In this document: positions 44,572 to 54,286 of the stretch, piece by piece
Layout: every line of letters begins with the position of its first letter
Numbering within the stretch: the first letter of the stretch is position 1
Source: Gammaproteobacteria bacterium
GTDB lineage: Bacteria; Pseudomonadota; Gammaproteobacteria; Eutrophobiales; Eutrophobiaceae
Reading direction: 5' to 3'
Assembly: GCA_022826885.1 (NCBI GenBank)
Contig: JAJDUB010000068.1
Location: forward strand, 26,387-90,386
DNA length: 64,000 nt
The notes under the pieces: generated by a model
The model's input: the letters and a program-made list of their open reading frames with translations, nothing else
What the model was told of the DNA's origin: nothing
The model's database searches: none
Made by a program: the position numbers and the translations under genes

Positions 44572-46293
44572 ATGGATACACTTGCTGACAGCGAAATCAG
44601 GATTTATCGGGCCTTACCCGGTACGGATACCGGCACTGATGCCGACCCGGTGCAGACTGAAATCGTGCGCCATTCACTCAATTCAGCCGCCAACCAGATG
44701 AAACGGACCCTGATCCGCACTTCATTCTCACCGGTGATCTATGAGGTGCTGGACTTTGCCGCCGCCTTGTATGATACGAAGGTGCGGCTGCTTGCCCAGG
44801 CGCCCTCCATCCCGCTATTCATGGGCACCCTGAATTTCTGTGTCGAAGCAGCGGTTGAAGGCTCGGGCGGCGTGGACAATCTTGAACCCGGTGATGTCAT
44901 CCTCTACAACTGGCCGTTTGGCACCGGGTCCCATGCCCAGGATACGGCCATGATCCAGCCGGTTTTTACCGATGACGGCACGCTGGTCGGATATTCGGCT
45001 ATCAAGGCCCACTGGCTGGATATAGGCGCTATTGCGCCTTATTGCACCGACACCAAGGATGTTTTCCAGGAAGGAACGTTTTTCCCGGGCGTGAAACTCT
45101 ACAGGGGCGGGAAACTTGTTGATGATATTCACCGTTTTGTGCTTGCCAATTCACGTATGCCTGCATTCGTCGCGGGAGATATTCTTGCCCAGGCGACCGC
45201 CGTAAGCATCGGGGCGCGCAACCTGGTACGTATTGTCGACCGTTACGGCCTGGAGGTATTTCGCAACACGGTCGAACGTATATTCGACCACGGCGAGGCG
45301 ACGGTACGCAGTTATTTCGAAAAGATTCCCGACGGGCGCTACGTGGGACACGGCATGATGGATAACAACGGCGTCGATGATAAACCGATACCCTTTAATG
45401 TCATTGTCGAGGTAAGGGGGTCATCGGTACGCGTGGATTTTACCAATTCACCCGAGGTGCAACCCGGACCGGTAAACTGTCCCGTTGCCTCTACCGTCTC
45501 CGCCAGCCGCGTTGCCATTACCATGCTGGCGGGAGGCAACCAGGCGCCCTGCGACGGCCATTTCCGGCCTGTGGAAATCGTCACGCGGCGTAACTCCATG
45601 TTTGATCCCAACCCGCCTGCACCCTGTTTCCTGTATGGATGGCCCGCCATGCAGTCCATGGAGGTCATCTACCATGCCATGTCCAAGGTCAACCCGGAAA
45701 CCGTGCCTGCCTGTTCGGGCGGCGACCTGTGCGCCCTGGTATGGTGGGGCACCAGGCAGGATACCGGCGAGATGTGGGGCGATGGTTCGCCGTTTCCCGT
45801 CGGCCACGGCGGCAGCATCAGTGGAGACGGCAGTACCATGATGCACGCAGCCGAGGCGGCTACCCGGTTCGCTTCAATGGAGGTGATGGAGTCCAAGTTC
45901 CCGTGGGTGGTTGAACAGTGCCAGTTTGTCCAGGACAGTTGCGGCGCCGGCAAGTATCGCGGAGGTATGGGTTATGACCTTGGCTTTGAACTGCTGGAAG
46001 ATGCTTATTGCACGCCGACCCTGGAACGGACCCGCACCAGGCCCTGGGGCCTTGCCGGCGGTGGTGAAGCACGCGCCAACAGCGGTACTTTGCGTTATCC
46101 TGACGGCCGGGTGGAAGCATTTACGAAAGCGACGGGTCTGCCGGTGCCGAAAGGGGCCGTGTTGACGATCCATGCAGGCGGCGGAGGTGGTTACGGGCCG
46201 CCGGAGCAGCGCGCATCGGAAGAAGTTGAAGCGGATCTGAAGGAGGGTTATATCACGGAGGCCTTTGCACGGGAGCATTATGGTAACCTCTAA
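44572..46293 (+). CDS. HyuB-type subunit, pair 4
   Basis: A 573-residue protein with a GGGAGA ribosome site. Blocks: NSAANQMKRTLIRTSFSPVIYEVLDF, LYNWPFGTGSHAQDTAMI, IKAHWLDIGAIAPYCTDT, CSGGDLCALVWWGTRQDTG, SCGAGKYRGGMG and AGGGGGYGPPEQRA. It is closest in layout to the HyuB proteins at 38461 and 46477. The stop codon lies at the first base pairs of the hairpin-rich element at 46286-46432. Confidence 0.9.
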   Translation: MDTLADSEIRIYRALPGTDTGTDADPVQTEIVRHSLNSAANQMKRTLIRTSFSPVIYEVLDFAAALYDTKVRLLAQAPSIPLFMGTLNFCVEAAVEGSGGVDNLEPGDVILYNWPFGTGSHAQDTAMIQPVFTDDGTLVGYSAIKAHWLDIGAIAPYCTDTKDVFQEGTFFPGVKLYRGGKLVDDIHRFVLANSRMPAFVAGDILAQATAVSIGARNLVRIVDRYGLEVFRNTVERIFDHGEATVRSYFEKIPDGRYVGHGMMDNNGVDDKPIPFNVIVEVRGSSVRVDFTNSPEVQPGPVNCPVASTVSASRVAITMLAGGNQAPCDGHFRPVEIVTRRNSMFDPNPPAPCFLYGWPAMQSMEVIYHAMSKVNPETVPACSGGDLCALVWWGTRQDTGEMWGDGSPFPVGHGGSISGDGSTMMHAAEAATRFASMEVMESKFPWVVEQCQFVQDSCGAGKYRGGMGYDLGFELLEDAYCTPTLERTRTRPWGLAGGGEARANSGTLRYPDGRVEAFTKATGLPVPKGAVLTIHAGGGGGYGPPEQRASEEVEADLKEGYITEAFAREHYGNL

Positions 46294-46432
46294 AAATGCC
46301 ATCCTGGGCATTTTTAGAGACGGAAACGAAAAATGCGATTTTCCGTTTCCTTTCATTTTCAGCCACTTACGTGACTAAAAATGGCAGCATGTCCCTATGC
46401 TGCATGGGCACCTCTGATTTTTAGAGGTGCCC
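46286..46432. repeat. Hairpin-rich element with terminal inverted repeats
   Basis: ACCTCTAAAAAT at 46286 and ATTTTTAGAGGT at 46417 are 12-base inverted ends. Inside are the stems CTAAAAATGCC/GGCATTTTTAG (46290-46317), GGAAACG/CGTTTCC (46322-46350), GCAGCAT/ATGCTGC (about 46384-46403) and GGGCACCTCT/AGAGGTGCCC (46406-46432). The outer and inner pairings are mutually exclusive, so the RNA could switch between folds. It could be a MITE-like remnant, a terminator array or a regulatory leader for the next gene. Confidence 0.6.
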
Positions 46433-46476
46433 TTATGCTGATGTTATGACGAAGCAGGCGATTTGAGAGATAAAAC

Positions 46477-48216
46477 ATGGATATGAATACAGTAGAAACG
46501 GTAGTGCATAAAGCGGGCTTCGGCCGTTCCGAGGGCGTGCACGACGCCGACCCGGTAACGACCGAGATATTACGCAACTCGCTCTGTTCTGCCGCCAATC
46601 AAATGAAGAGCACCTTGTGTCGCATCGCATTCTCGCCGTTGATATACGAAACCCTGGATTTTGCCGCGGCAATATATGATGAAGACTTCTGCATGCTGGC
46701 CCAGGCGCCTTCGCTGCCGCTGTTCATGGGGTCGCTTACCTATTGTGTAAAAAAGGCCTCTGATGCGGTAGGCGGTCCGGAAAACATGCGTGAAGGGGAC
46801 GTGATCATATACAACTGGCCCTTTGGCACGGGGTCCCATGCCCAGGACGTTGTGCTGGTGGCGCCGGCGTTCCTTGAGGAAAAACTGATCGGTTATACCG
46901 CGGTCAAGGCCCATTGGCTGGATATCGCGGCCAAAGAACCCTATTGCACCGATACGACCGACGTTTACCAGGAGGGCGTTATCTTCCCCGGTATCAAGTT
47001 GTACGACGGCGGCGAAGTGGTACAGGATGTATACAACCTGGTAATGGCCAATACGCGTATGCCCAACATTATTTTTGGCGATATGCGGGCACAGGCGACG
47101 GCAGTAAACATCGGCGCCCGTGAACTGCAACGCGTGGTGAAACGCTTCGGCTATGAAACGTTCAGAACTTCAACACAGCGAATTTACGACCACGGGGAAG
47201 CGCTCGTCCGGCGTTATTTTGCCGACCTGCCGGACGGCCGTTACGTGGGGGAAGGCTGTGTGGATGATGACGGCCTCAGCGATGACAAGATACCGTACCA
47301 GGTTATTGTCGAAATAGACGGCGATACGGTTCGGGTGGATTATTCCCACGCGCCGCCGGCCACCCGCGGTCCTATCAATTGTCCGGTCCCTTCCACCATC
47401 TCAGTGGCGCGGGTTGCCATCTCCATGCTGGCCGGCAGCGGTTATGCGCCTAATGAAGGACATTTCCGCCCGTTGGAAGTCATTACCAGGCCGGGCACCC
47501 TGTTTCATCCGCTACCACCGTCGCCATCATTTCTCTACGGCTGGCCCGCGCTGCAATCCATAGATGCGATCTACAACGCCATCGGCAAGGCGAAACCGGA
47601 GGCCGTACCCGCCTGTTCGGGGTGTGACATCCCGAATGTTTACTGGTGGGGCTACCGGGAGAAAACCGGCGAACCCTGGGCCCACGGCGGCGGCATGCCC
47701 TGTGGTGGCGGCGCGCATGTCCGTGGTGACGGGACAACCATGTACCATGTATCTCTGGCGCAGTCACGCATCTCTCCCCTGGAATTGGCCGAAACCAAGT
47801 TTCCCTTGATCTATAACAGGTTTGAACTGGCCCAGGACAGTTGCGGAGCAGGAAAAAACCGCGGCGCCTGTGGCATAGATATCAGTTACCACGTCACCGA
47901 GGAATGTTTCGGCACCGCTCCGATTGAAAGGCAAAAGACGCCGCCCTGGGGACTGCAAGGCGGTATGGAAGCAAGACCGAACAGTATGACGGTCTATCGG
48001 CCCGGCGAAGCACCGGAAAAAATCGGCAAGGCAACCGGTCTGAAGTTCCCCAAAGGGACCGTTGTTGACTTGTCTATTGCGGGCGGGGGAGGTTACGGTC
48101 CGCCTTCGGAGCGGACTATCGAGCGCGTATATGGAGATATTGCAGATGGTTATATATCTGAGACATATGCGCGGCAACACTATCCCCAGTCAATCAGCGA
48201 CGAACAGGCTGCATAA
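46477..48216 (+). CDS. HyuB-type subunit without its own upstream HyuA (orphan)
   Basis: A 579-residue protein: NSLCSAANQMKSTLCRIAFSPLIYETLDF, IYNWPFGTGSHAQDVVLV, VKAHWLDIAAKEPYCTDT, CSGCDIPNVYWWGYREKTG, SCGAGKNRGACGI and AGGGGYGPPSERT. In pairs 1-4 each HyuB follows its HyuA. Here the gene upstream is another HyuB, separated by the hairpin element, and the next HyuA at 48299 has its own HyuB. It may share the HyuA of pair 4, or its own hyuA may have been lost. The conserved GGD in the CSGGD block reads GCD. Confidence 0.88.
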   Translation: MDMNTVETVVHKAGFGRSEGVHDADPVTTEILRNSLCSAANQMKSTLCRIAFSPLIYETLDFAAAIYDEDFCMLAQAPSLPLFMGSLTYCVKKASDAVGGPENMREGDVIIYNWPFGTGSHAQDVVLVAPAFLEEKLIGYTAVKAHWLDIAAKEPYCTDTTDVYQEGVIFPGIKLYDGGEVVQDVYNLVMANTRMPNIIFGDMRAQATAVNIGARELQRVVKRFGYETFRTSTQRIYDHGEALVRRYFADLPDGRYVGEGCVDDDGLSDDKIPYQVIVEIDGDTVRVDYSHAPPATRGPINCPVPSTISVARVAISMLAGSGYAPNEGHFRPLEVITRPGTLFHPLPPSPSFLYGWPALQSIDAIYNAIGKAKPEAVPACSGCDIPNVYWWGYREKTGEPWAHGGGMPCGGGAHVRGDGTTMYHVSLAQSRISPLELAETKFPLIYNRFELAQDSCGAGKNRGACGIDISYHVTEECFGTAPIERQKTPPWGLQGGMEARPNSMTVYRPGEAPEKIGKATGLKFPKGTVVDLSIAGGGGYGPPSERTIERVYGDIADGYISETYARQHYPQSISDEQAA

Positions 48217-48298
48217 CGTACTGTTTCAGGTCCTCACCCGATTTCTGTCAAGTCGGGCTTACTGCCGGCTGACCCTGGGGTAATCCGGAAACCTGGAT

Positions 48299-50350
48299 AT
48301 GAAGCGGGTAGCCACTGACGTCGGCGGAACGTTTACCGACCTGGTTCATTTTGACCCCGAGGCGGCTCCCGGGTCGTCAATTGTTTGCGCAAAAGTGGAT
48401 TCGACTCCGCCCGGCTTTGAGCACGGTGTCATGAACGCACTGGCGAAGACACAAATCCGGGGTGAAGACATGGATTTTTTCGTCCACGGATCGACCATCA
48501 TCATCAACACCCTGACGGAGCGCAAGGGAGTAAAGACGGCTCTGATCACGACACGCGGTTTTCGCGACGTGCTGGAGATAGCCCGGGGCAACAGGCCGGA
48601 CCTGTTTAATTTCCGCTATCGTAAACCTGAACCACTGGTCCCCCGTTACCTGCGCAGGGAAGTCACCGAACGAATCGATTACAAGGGAAATGTCCTGACT
48701 CCGCTCAAGACCGGGGAACTGCGTCCCCTGGTCGATGAGTTAAGAGTAGAAGGCGTGGACGCCATCGCCGTCTGTTTTCTTCATGCCTACCGCAACCCGG
48801 ATCACGAATTGGCTGCCGTAAGGGAAATTCAAAGGCTCTGGCCTGAAGTGGCGGTCATTGCCTCGCATGTTCTCTCGCGTGAATGGCGGGAATACGAACG
48901 CACCAATACCACGGCGGCAGCGGCCTCGGTACAGCCTGTGGCCTACGGTTACCTGAGCGGTCTGGAAGCCAGTCTTGCGGACCGGGGCTTCAGCAAATCT
49001 GCCTACGTCATGCTTTCCAACGGCGGCATCGATACTTTTGCGGCCGTCAGGAACAAGGGCATTACCATGGTGGAATCCGGGCCTGCGGCAGGGGTGTTCG
49101 GCGCTGCGACGCTGGGCCGGTTAACGGGAACCCAAAATCTTATTACCCTGGATATCGGCGGCACCACTGCCAAGTGTTCCCTGATAGAAAATGGCAGGGT
49201 CCGGTTGACCAACAAGTACGTATTGGAGCGTACACCGCGCTATGCCGGTTATCCGCTGCTGGTTCCGGTCGTGGACATAGTTGAAATCGGTAATGGCGGC
49301 GGCAGTATTGCCTGGCTGGATGATGCCGGAAAACTCCGCGTCGGCCCGCGCAGTGCAGGCGCGGACCCCGGCCCGGCAGCGTATGGACGGGGAGGGAAAG
49401 ACTTTACTACGACAGACGCACATTTGCTGACGGGACGCATCGACCCCGGGCACTTTCTCGGTGGTGAGATTAAGGTAGATCTCGATGCAATGAACGAGGC
49501 GGCTGGGCGCCTGTGCAAGGTCATGAACGTAAGCCGGGAAGAACTTGCCAGGGGTGTTATACGAATCGCAAACAACAACATGGTCAATGCGCTTAAACTG
49601 GTCTCCCTGAACCGCGGTTATGACCCACGTGATTTTTCGCTGGTGGTATTTGGCGGCGGAGGCGGCCTGCACGGCACTGACCTTGCCCGGACTCTGCAAA
49701 TCCCCGAGGTCATCGTGCCTGTGAACGCGTCGGTTTTTTCCTGCTGGGGCATGATGCAGACCGATCTGCGCCGCGACCGTATTGTCAGTGTTCCGCTCGT
49801 CCTGGCCGTAACAAACGCCAGTGAAGTCGATACCACCTTCCGGAAACTGGAAATGCAATTGAGGGCAGAACTGGAAAGCGATCGCGTCGACACGGCAGGG
49901 CTGGGTTTTCAACGGATGCTGGACATGCGCTATGAAGGCCAGGAACACACGGTAAAGGTGGACGTCCCTGACAGGCTGATCAACGCCGAAGTGGTTGAAC
50001 AAATCCAGGAGAAATTCAGGGACGATTATGAACGTGAATATTCATACCGGCTTTCAAGCCAGATTGAGGTCGTGAATTTCCATGTAGCCGCCGTTGTTCC
50101 CGTTGAGCAGGTCATGCCGGCCAAACCAGGTAAAACCGGCCGCGGTGTCAAGGACTGTATCAGGTCGGAACGCCAGGTGGATTTCGGCCCCCTTGACGTC
50201 CACAGGTGCGCAATTTATGAACGGGCACTCCTTGAACCCGGTATGCTTATCGAAGCGCCGGCCATAATTGATGAACCGGATACAACCATCGTAGTGGATA
50301 GTGGTCGAGCCCGGGTTGATGATTTTGGCAATATCCGTATTGAGGTCTGA
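48299..50350 (+). CDS. HyuA-type ATP-dependent subunit, pair 5
   Basis: A 683-residue protein: RVATDVGGTFTDLVHFD, FVHGSTIIINTLTERKGVK, TLDIGGTTAKCSLI, EIGNGGGSIAWLD and RSAGADPGPAAYG. It is the most divergent HyuA here. Where the others have STTVIDA-V it reads NTTAAAASVQP, and IGAGGGS is replaced by IGNGGGS. It probably has a different substrate from pairs 3 and 4. The partner hyuB begins three bases after the stop, followed by two saccharopine-dehydrogenase-type genes in the same direction. Confidence 0.9.
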   Translation: MKRVATDVGGTFTDLVHFDPEAAPGSSIVCAKVDSTPPGFEHGVMNALAKTQIRGEDMDFFVHGSTIIINTLTERKGVKTALITTRGFRDVLEIARGNRPDLFNFRYRKPEPLVPRYLRREVTERIDYKGNVLTPLKTGELRPLVDELRVEGVDAIAVCFLHAYRNPDHELAAVREIQRLWPEVAVIASHVLSREWREYERTNTTAAAASVQPVAYGYLSGLEASLADRGFSKSAYVMLSNGGIDTFAAVRNKGITMVESGPAAGVFGAATLGRLTGTQNLITLDIGGTTAKCSLIENGRVRLTNKYVLERTPRYAGYPLLVPVVDIVEIGNGGGSIAWLDDAGKLRVGPRSAGADPGPAAYGRGGKDFTTTDAHLLTGRIDPGHFLGGEIKVDLDAMNEAAGRLCKVMNVSREELARGVIRIANNNMVNALKLVSLNRGYDPRDFSLVVFGGGGGLHGTDLARTLQIPEVIVPVNASVFSCWGMMQTDLRRDRIVSVPLVLAVTNASEVDTTFRKLEMQLRAELESDRVDTAGLGFQRMLDMRYEGQEHTVKVDVPDRLINAEVVEQIQEKFRDDYEREYSYRLSSQIEVVNFHVAAVVPVEQVMPAKPGKTGRGVKDCIRSERQVDFGPLDVHRCAIYERALLEPGMLIEAPAIIDEPDTTIVVDSGRARVDDFGNIRIEV

Positions 50351-50352
50351 TT

Positions 50353-52023
50353 ATGAGTAATGACTTTGATCCCTTTTCTTTGGAGATAATCCAGAATTCC
50401 ATAGATGCCGCCTGTGAAGAGATGTTTACGGGCATGCGTCAGACTGCAATGAGCACCATAATTTATGAAGTGCTCGATTTCGGAGTCGGGATCACGGACC
50501 CGGAGGGCAGTCTGGTCAGTCAAGGAGCTGGCATTCCTATATTTATCGGTATGTTGGAGCCAGGTGTTAAAGCAATATATAAAAAATTTAAGGCAGCAGG
50601 CAGGATTTTCCCGGGCGATATTTTCATTACCAATGATCCATGGCATGGCGGCGCCAGCCACCTGAATGATGTATCGTTGCTTATGCCCGTATTTTCCGGA
50701 GATACATTGATCGCATGGACTGCAAACAAGGCCCATTGGAGCGATATCGGCGGCATGGTTCCGGGCAGTGTGGCAATCGAAGCGACGGAAGTTTATCAGG
50801 AAGGTCTGCAGTTCCCCGACATTAAACTGTTTGAACGGGGTGAACCCATTGAATCCGTCATTGACATGATCCGGGCAAACAGTCGTTTACCCGATAATAC
50901 ACTGGGTGACATGTGGGCCGGTGTGGCGTCATTACGACTTGGGGCAAATCGATTGGAACAGTTGGTACAGACCTATGGACAGGAAGTATTCACCGAGGCT
51001 CTTCGACGTTATATGGATTACGGTGAAGTGGTCTCCCGGCAGGCTTTGGCCCAGCTTCCCAAGGGGACGTTCCGGACCGTGGGCGACCTGGAAAGCCTGG
51101 GCCAGGTCAAAATGTTGTTGACCATCACTGACGATCATTTCACCATTGACCTGCGCGGTAACCGCAGTCAGGTAAATGAACCCGCCAATTGCCCCTATGC
51201 AGTGACGCTGTGCGGAGCCAAGGTTGCATTCAAGGCAATCACGGACCCCGGCGGTATCTGCAATGCAGGGGTATTCAGGCCGTTACGATTGTTATGCGAC
51301 GAGGGTTCGCTGTTTGCTGCAAAGCGTCCCGCTCCGGTAGGCTTGTTTCACGAACCGGTCATGTTTGTCACCGACCTGGTGTGGCGGTCGCTGGCAGATG
51401 TACTTCCGGAACAGTTGACCGCCGGCCATTTTGGTTCTGTCGGCGCCCTGGTTATCGGCAGCATACATCCGGATACCGGCAAACCGGCCTTCCTGATTGA
51501 ACCTGAGGTAGGTGGTTTTGGCGCCGGCCTGGGGTATGACGGCGCCAATGCCCAATTCAGCAAGATTGACGGCGAGACATTCAATACGCCCGTCGAACTC
51601 AATGAGGCGCGCAACGCTGTTTTTGTCCGGCAATACCGTTTCAATGAAGAAGACGGCGGTGAGGGAGAATACCGTGGCGGGAAAGGAGTGGTGCTGGAAT
51701 ATGAAATAAAGGGAGAAGGCGCGTGGACTACCGGGTTATTTACCCCGAATCACACTACCGCGCCATGGTCCATCAACGGGGGGGAACCGGGTTCTTCAAA
51801 CCGGGTTGAGATCATACGCAGTGACGGTAAACGGGAAATTCTTGGCAAGTTTTCCAATGTGCCCCTGAACCAGGGCGATATCATCCGCGTAGTCACCGGC
51901 GCCGGTGGCGGTGCAGGCGACCCGTTACGGCGCGATAGATCGATTTTGGAAAGTGATATCCGTAATGGCTATGTATCGGAGCGCCAGGCACGGCAATACT
52001 ACGGTTTTTCCGACAACCAATGA
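50353..52023 (+). CDS. HyuB-type subunit, pair 5
   Basis: A 556-residue protein: PFSLEIIQNSIDAACEEMFTG, STIIYEVLDFGVGITD, FITNDPWHGGASHLNDV, ANKAHWSDIGGMVPGS, GEGEYRGGKGVVLEY and GAGGGAGDPLRRDR. The ITNDPWHGG-SHLNDV block is typical of classical HyuB/5-oxoprolinase B, unlike the GTGSHAQD type of pairs 3 and 4. It is coupled to HyuA at 48299. The next gene starts 28 bases after the stop, so the saccharopine-type enzymes probably share the transcript. Confidence 0.9.
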   Translation: MSNDFDPFSLEIIQNSIDAACEEMFTGMRQTAMSTIIYEVLDFGVGITDPEGSLVSQGAGIPIFIGMLEPGVKAIYKKFKAAGRIFPGDIFITNDPWHGGASHLNDVSLLMPVFSGDTLIAWTANKAHWSDIGGMVPGSVAIEATEVYQEGLQFPDIKLFERGEPIESVIDMIRANSRLPDNTLGDMWAGVASLRLGANRLEQLVQTYGQEVFTEALRRYMDYGEVVSRQALAQLPKGTFRTVGDLESLGQVKMLLTITDDHFTIDLRGNRSQVNEPANCPYAVTLCGAKVAFKAITDPGGICNAGVFRPLRLLCDEGSLFAAKRPAPVGLFHEPVMFVTDLVWRSLADVLPEQLTAGHFGSVGALVIGSIHPDTGKPAFLIEPEVGGFGAGLGYDGANAQFSKIDGETFNTPVELNEARNAVFVRQYRFNEEDGGEGEYRGGKGVVLEYEIKGEGAWTTGLFTPNHTTAPWSINGGEPGSSNRVEIIRSDGKREILGKFSNVPLNQGDIIRVVTGAGGGAGDPLRRDRSILESDIRNGYVSERQARQYYGFSDNQ

Positions 52024-52050
52024 GGCAGCAACGGGAAGACGGAATAAACC

Positions 52051-53109
52051 ATGCCTCATCTATGGCTGCGCGCAGAAGCCAAACCTTTTGAACGGAGGGC
52101 CGCCCTGACGCCGGAAACGGCAGGGAAACTGGTTGCGTCAGGTCATGCCGTATCGGTTGAAGAATGTGATAACCGCATATTCGGCACGGCGCAATATCAA
52201 CAGGCGGGTTGCCGTATTGCCCCTGCCGCTTCCTGGCCGGCTGCCCCGCCGGACTGTTACGTGCTCGGCCTGAAGGAATTACCGGAGCCGTTACCTGCAC
52301 TGCGCCACAGGCATATTTACTTTGCCCACGCCTACAAACAGCAATCGGGTTGGCAGCGATTATTGAACAAATTCGCAAATGACGGCGGCCAGTTGCTGGA
52401 TCTGGAATTTTTGCTGGATGAGAACAATCGCCGTATTGCCGCGTTCGGTTATTGGGCCGGTTTTGCCGGCGCTGCGCTGGGTGTAATGAATCGGTTGCAG
52501 CAGCCCGGTACGGTGAGACCCGTCCGCAGTTATCCTGATAAAAGTCAACTGCTTGTGGAAGTATCCGATTTGCTGAAAAAGTCCGGCAGGCATCCGCGGG
52601 TCATTATCATCGGCGCCAAGGGGCGATGCGGTCGTGGAGCTGAGGAACTCTGCCGTAGCCTGGGTATTGAAACGACGTTGTGGGACCTGGAGGAAACCGT
52701 GCAAGGCGGTCCTTTCCGCGAAATTCTGGAACACGATATCTTTCTGAACTGTGTACTGGTCCAGTCAGCCATTGCGCCGTTCGTTACCCGGCAACTCCTG
52801 GATAAGACGCGGCGGCTTTCCGTTATAGTTGATATCAGTTGTGATCCTTACGGTAACTACAATCCAATCCCGGTTTATGAGCGTTGCACGACATTCGTCC
52901 GGCCTGCAACGCGCCTCAGAGACAAACCCGTACTGGACCTGATCGCAATAGACCATTTACCATCCATGTTGCCGAAAGAAAGCAGTGAAGATTTCTCGGC
53001 GCAACTGCTGGGCGCTCTGCTGGAATTACCTGACGGCCGGACCTGGCAACAGGCTGTGGAACTCTTTGAAGGTAAAAAGACAGAGGCCCGGTTAACGAAA
53101 ACCGGTTAG
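52051..53109 (+). CDS. Saccharopine dehydrogenase, NAD+ L-lysine-forming type (LYS1-like)
   Basis: A 352-residue protein: MPHLWLRAEAKPFERRAALTP gives the alanine-dehydrogenase/PNT-like N-terminal fold with the LYS1 signature, and IYFAHAYKQQSGWQRLL and VIIIGAKGRCGRGAEELCRSLG contain the substrate and NAD-binding parts. Known members interconvert saccharopine with lysine and 2-oxoglutarate. With the next gene it could form a split version of the lysine-degrading LKR/SDH enzyme. Its place directly after hyuB suggests that the HyuAB product is an amino acid fed into this step, which is inference. Confidence 0.85.
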   Translation: MPHLWLRAEAKPFERRAALTPETAGKLVASGHAVSVEECDNRIFGTAQYQQAGCRIAPAASWPAAPPDCYVLGLKELPEPLPALRHRHIYFAHAYKQQSGWQRLLNKFANDGGQLLDLEFLLDENNRRIAAFGYWAGFAGAALGVMNRLQQPGTVRPVRSYPDKSQLLVEVSDLLKKSGRHPRVIIIGAKGRCGRGAEELCRSLGIETTLWDLEETVQGGPFREILEHDIFLNCVLVQSAIAPFVTRQLLDKTRRLSVIVDISCDPYGNYNPIPVYERCTTFVRPATRLRDKPVLDLIAIDHLPSMLPKESSEDFSAQLLGALLELPDGRTWQQAVELFEGKKTEARLTKTG

Positions 53110-53125
53110 AAACGGGATATAAGAT

Positions 53126-54286
53126 ATGCGTCACATTCACTGGCTGGGAGTTGGCCTGTCATCCGTACCGGGTATACGCCGGCTGGCATTGCTGGAATAT
53201 CCCATCAACGTCTGGAACAGGACACCGTCAAAAGCGCAGGCCGCTATTGCCGGTATCAACCTGGATAGTGCCGTTGCCGGTGAACTGGATTGGACGCAGT
53301 TGGCATCAGGTGTCAACCCTGGAGATGTGGTGGTATCGATGCTGCCCGCTTCCCTGCATTTGCGGGCGGCGGAACTTTGCCTGGAGAACAATGCGCACTT
53401 CGTTACTTCAAGTTACATCTCCGGGGAAATGGCTGCGCTGGATGAACAGGCGCGGGCACGGCAGTTATGCTTCGTCAACGAATGCGGGCTTGACCCGGGA
53501 CTGGACCACCTGTTTGCCCATGCCCTGCTGAACGGCTATCGGCACAGCGCTGTGTTCGATACGGGAAATACCATCTCTTTTCATTCATACTGCGGTGGTT
53601 TTCCGCTTAAGGCAGACAGCTTCACCTACAAGTTTTCCTGGTCGCCCCTTGGCGTGCTGAAGGCATTGAACTCACCGGCCCGCTGGATTGCCCGGGGTAA
53701 GGAACGCAGCACCGATACACCTTACCGGGAAATCGAAACCTGCCTGGTTAACGGAGAAGCCTTCGAGGCATTCCCCAACCGGGATTCGTTGCCGTTCATC
53801 AGGCAATATGGATTCGATGATGACTGGAAGATAGTAGACTTCGTGCGCGGTACACTACGCCTCAATGGATGGTCTGACGCCTGGCAGGACATATTTGCTA
53901 CGGTGGAGAATGCAACGGGAGCGGCGGGAGAGCAACGTCTCGTCGCTTTGAGTGAAGAGTTGTGGCGGCAGCACCAGTATGCCGAGAAGGAACCGGACCG
54001 TGTCGTACTGAGCGTGAAATTAAGCGTAAGGGATAAAAACGGCAAGGAGGTTTGGAACCGGCAATACCTCCTGGACAGCACCGGTGATGAACGGGGGTCA
54101 GCCATGGCACGACTCGTTTCCGTTCCGGTATCGCTGGTGGTTGAAGCCATATTGAATGGGGAACTCGAAGCCGGAGTAACGCCAGTACCCTCGGACAGGG
54201 AACATGTTGACAGGTGGATTGAGTTGTTACGCGACTCGGGCGAGAATATCGTTGTTAACGAGTTGCCGACAGAACCAGCGGCTTAA
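53126..54286 (+). CDS. Saccharopine dehydrogenase family protein, glutamate-forming type (LYS9-like)
   Basis: A 386-residue protein: MRHIHWLGVGLSSVPGIRRL replaces the usual GxGxxG start of the Rossmann fold. VVVSMLPASLHLRAAELCLENNAHFVTSSYISGEM and FVNECGLDPGLDHLFAHAL are clear saccharopine reductase blocks, as is SYCGGFPLK. In the catabolic direction this family converts saccharopine to 2-aminoadipate semialdehyde and glutamate. No semialdehyde dehydrogenase follows in the window. The 3' end overlaps the convergent higA gene by 32 bases. Confidence 0.85.
   Translation: MRHIHWLGVGLSSVPGIRRLALLEYPINVWNRTPSKAQAAIAGINLDSAVAGELDWTQLASGVNPGDVVVSMLPASLHLRAAELCLENNAHFVTSSYISGEMAALDEQARARQLCFVNECGLDPGLDHLFAHALLNGYRHSAVFDTGNTISFHSYCGGFPLKADSFTYKFSWSPLGVLKALNSPARWIARGKERSTDTPYREIETCLVNGEAFEAFPNRDSLPFIRQYGFDDDWKIVDFVRGTLRLNGWSDAWQDIFATVENATGAAGEQRLVALSEELWRQHQYAEKEPDRVVLSVKLSVRDKNGKEVWNRQYLLDSTGDERGSAMARLVSVPVSLVVEAILNGELEAGVTPVPSDREHVDRWIELLRDSGENIVVNELPTEPAA

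Noticed and set aside
32595..52023. Calling the HyuA/HyuB pairs 5-oxoprolinase or acetone carboxylase individually
   Set aside because: The family motifs do not separate these activities. Only the gamma-tailed pair at 11718-15990 has a feature pointing to carboxylase.
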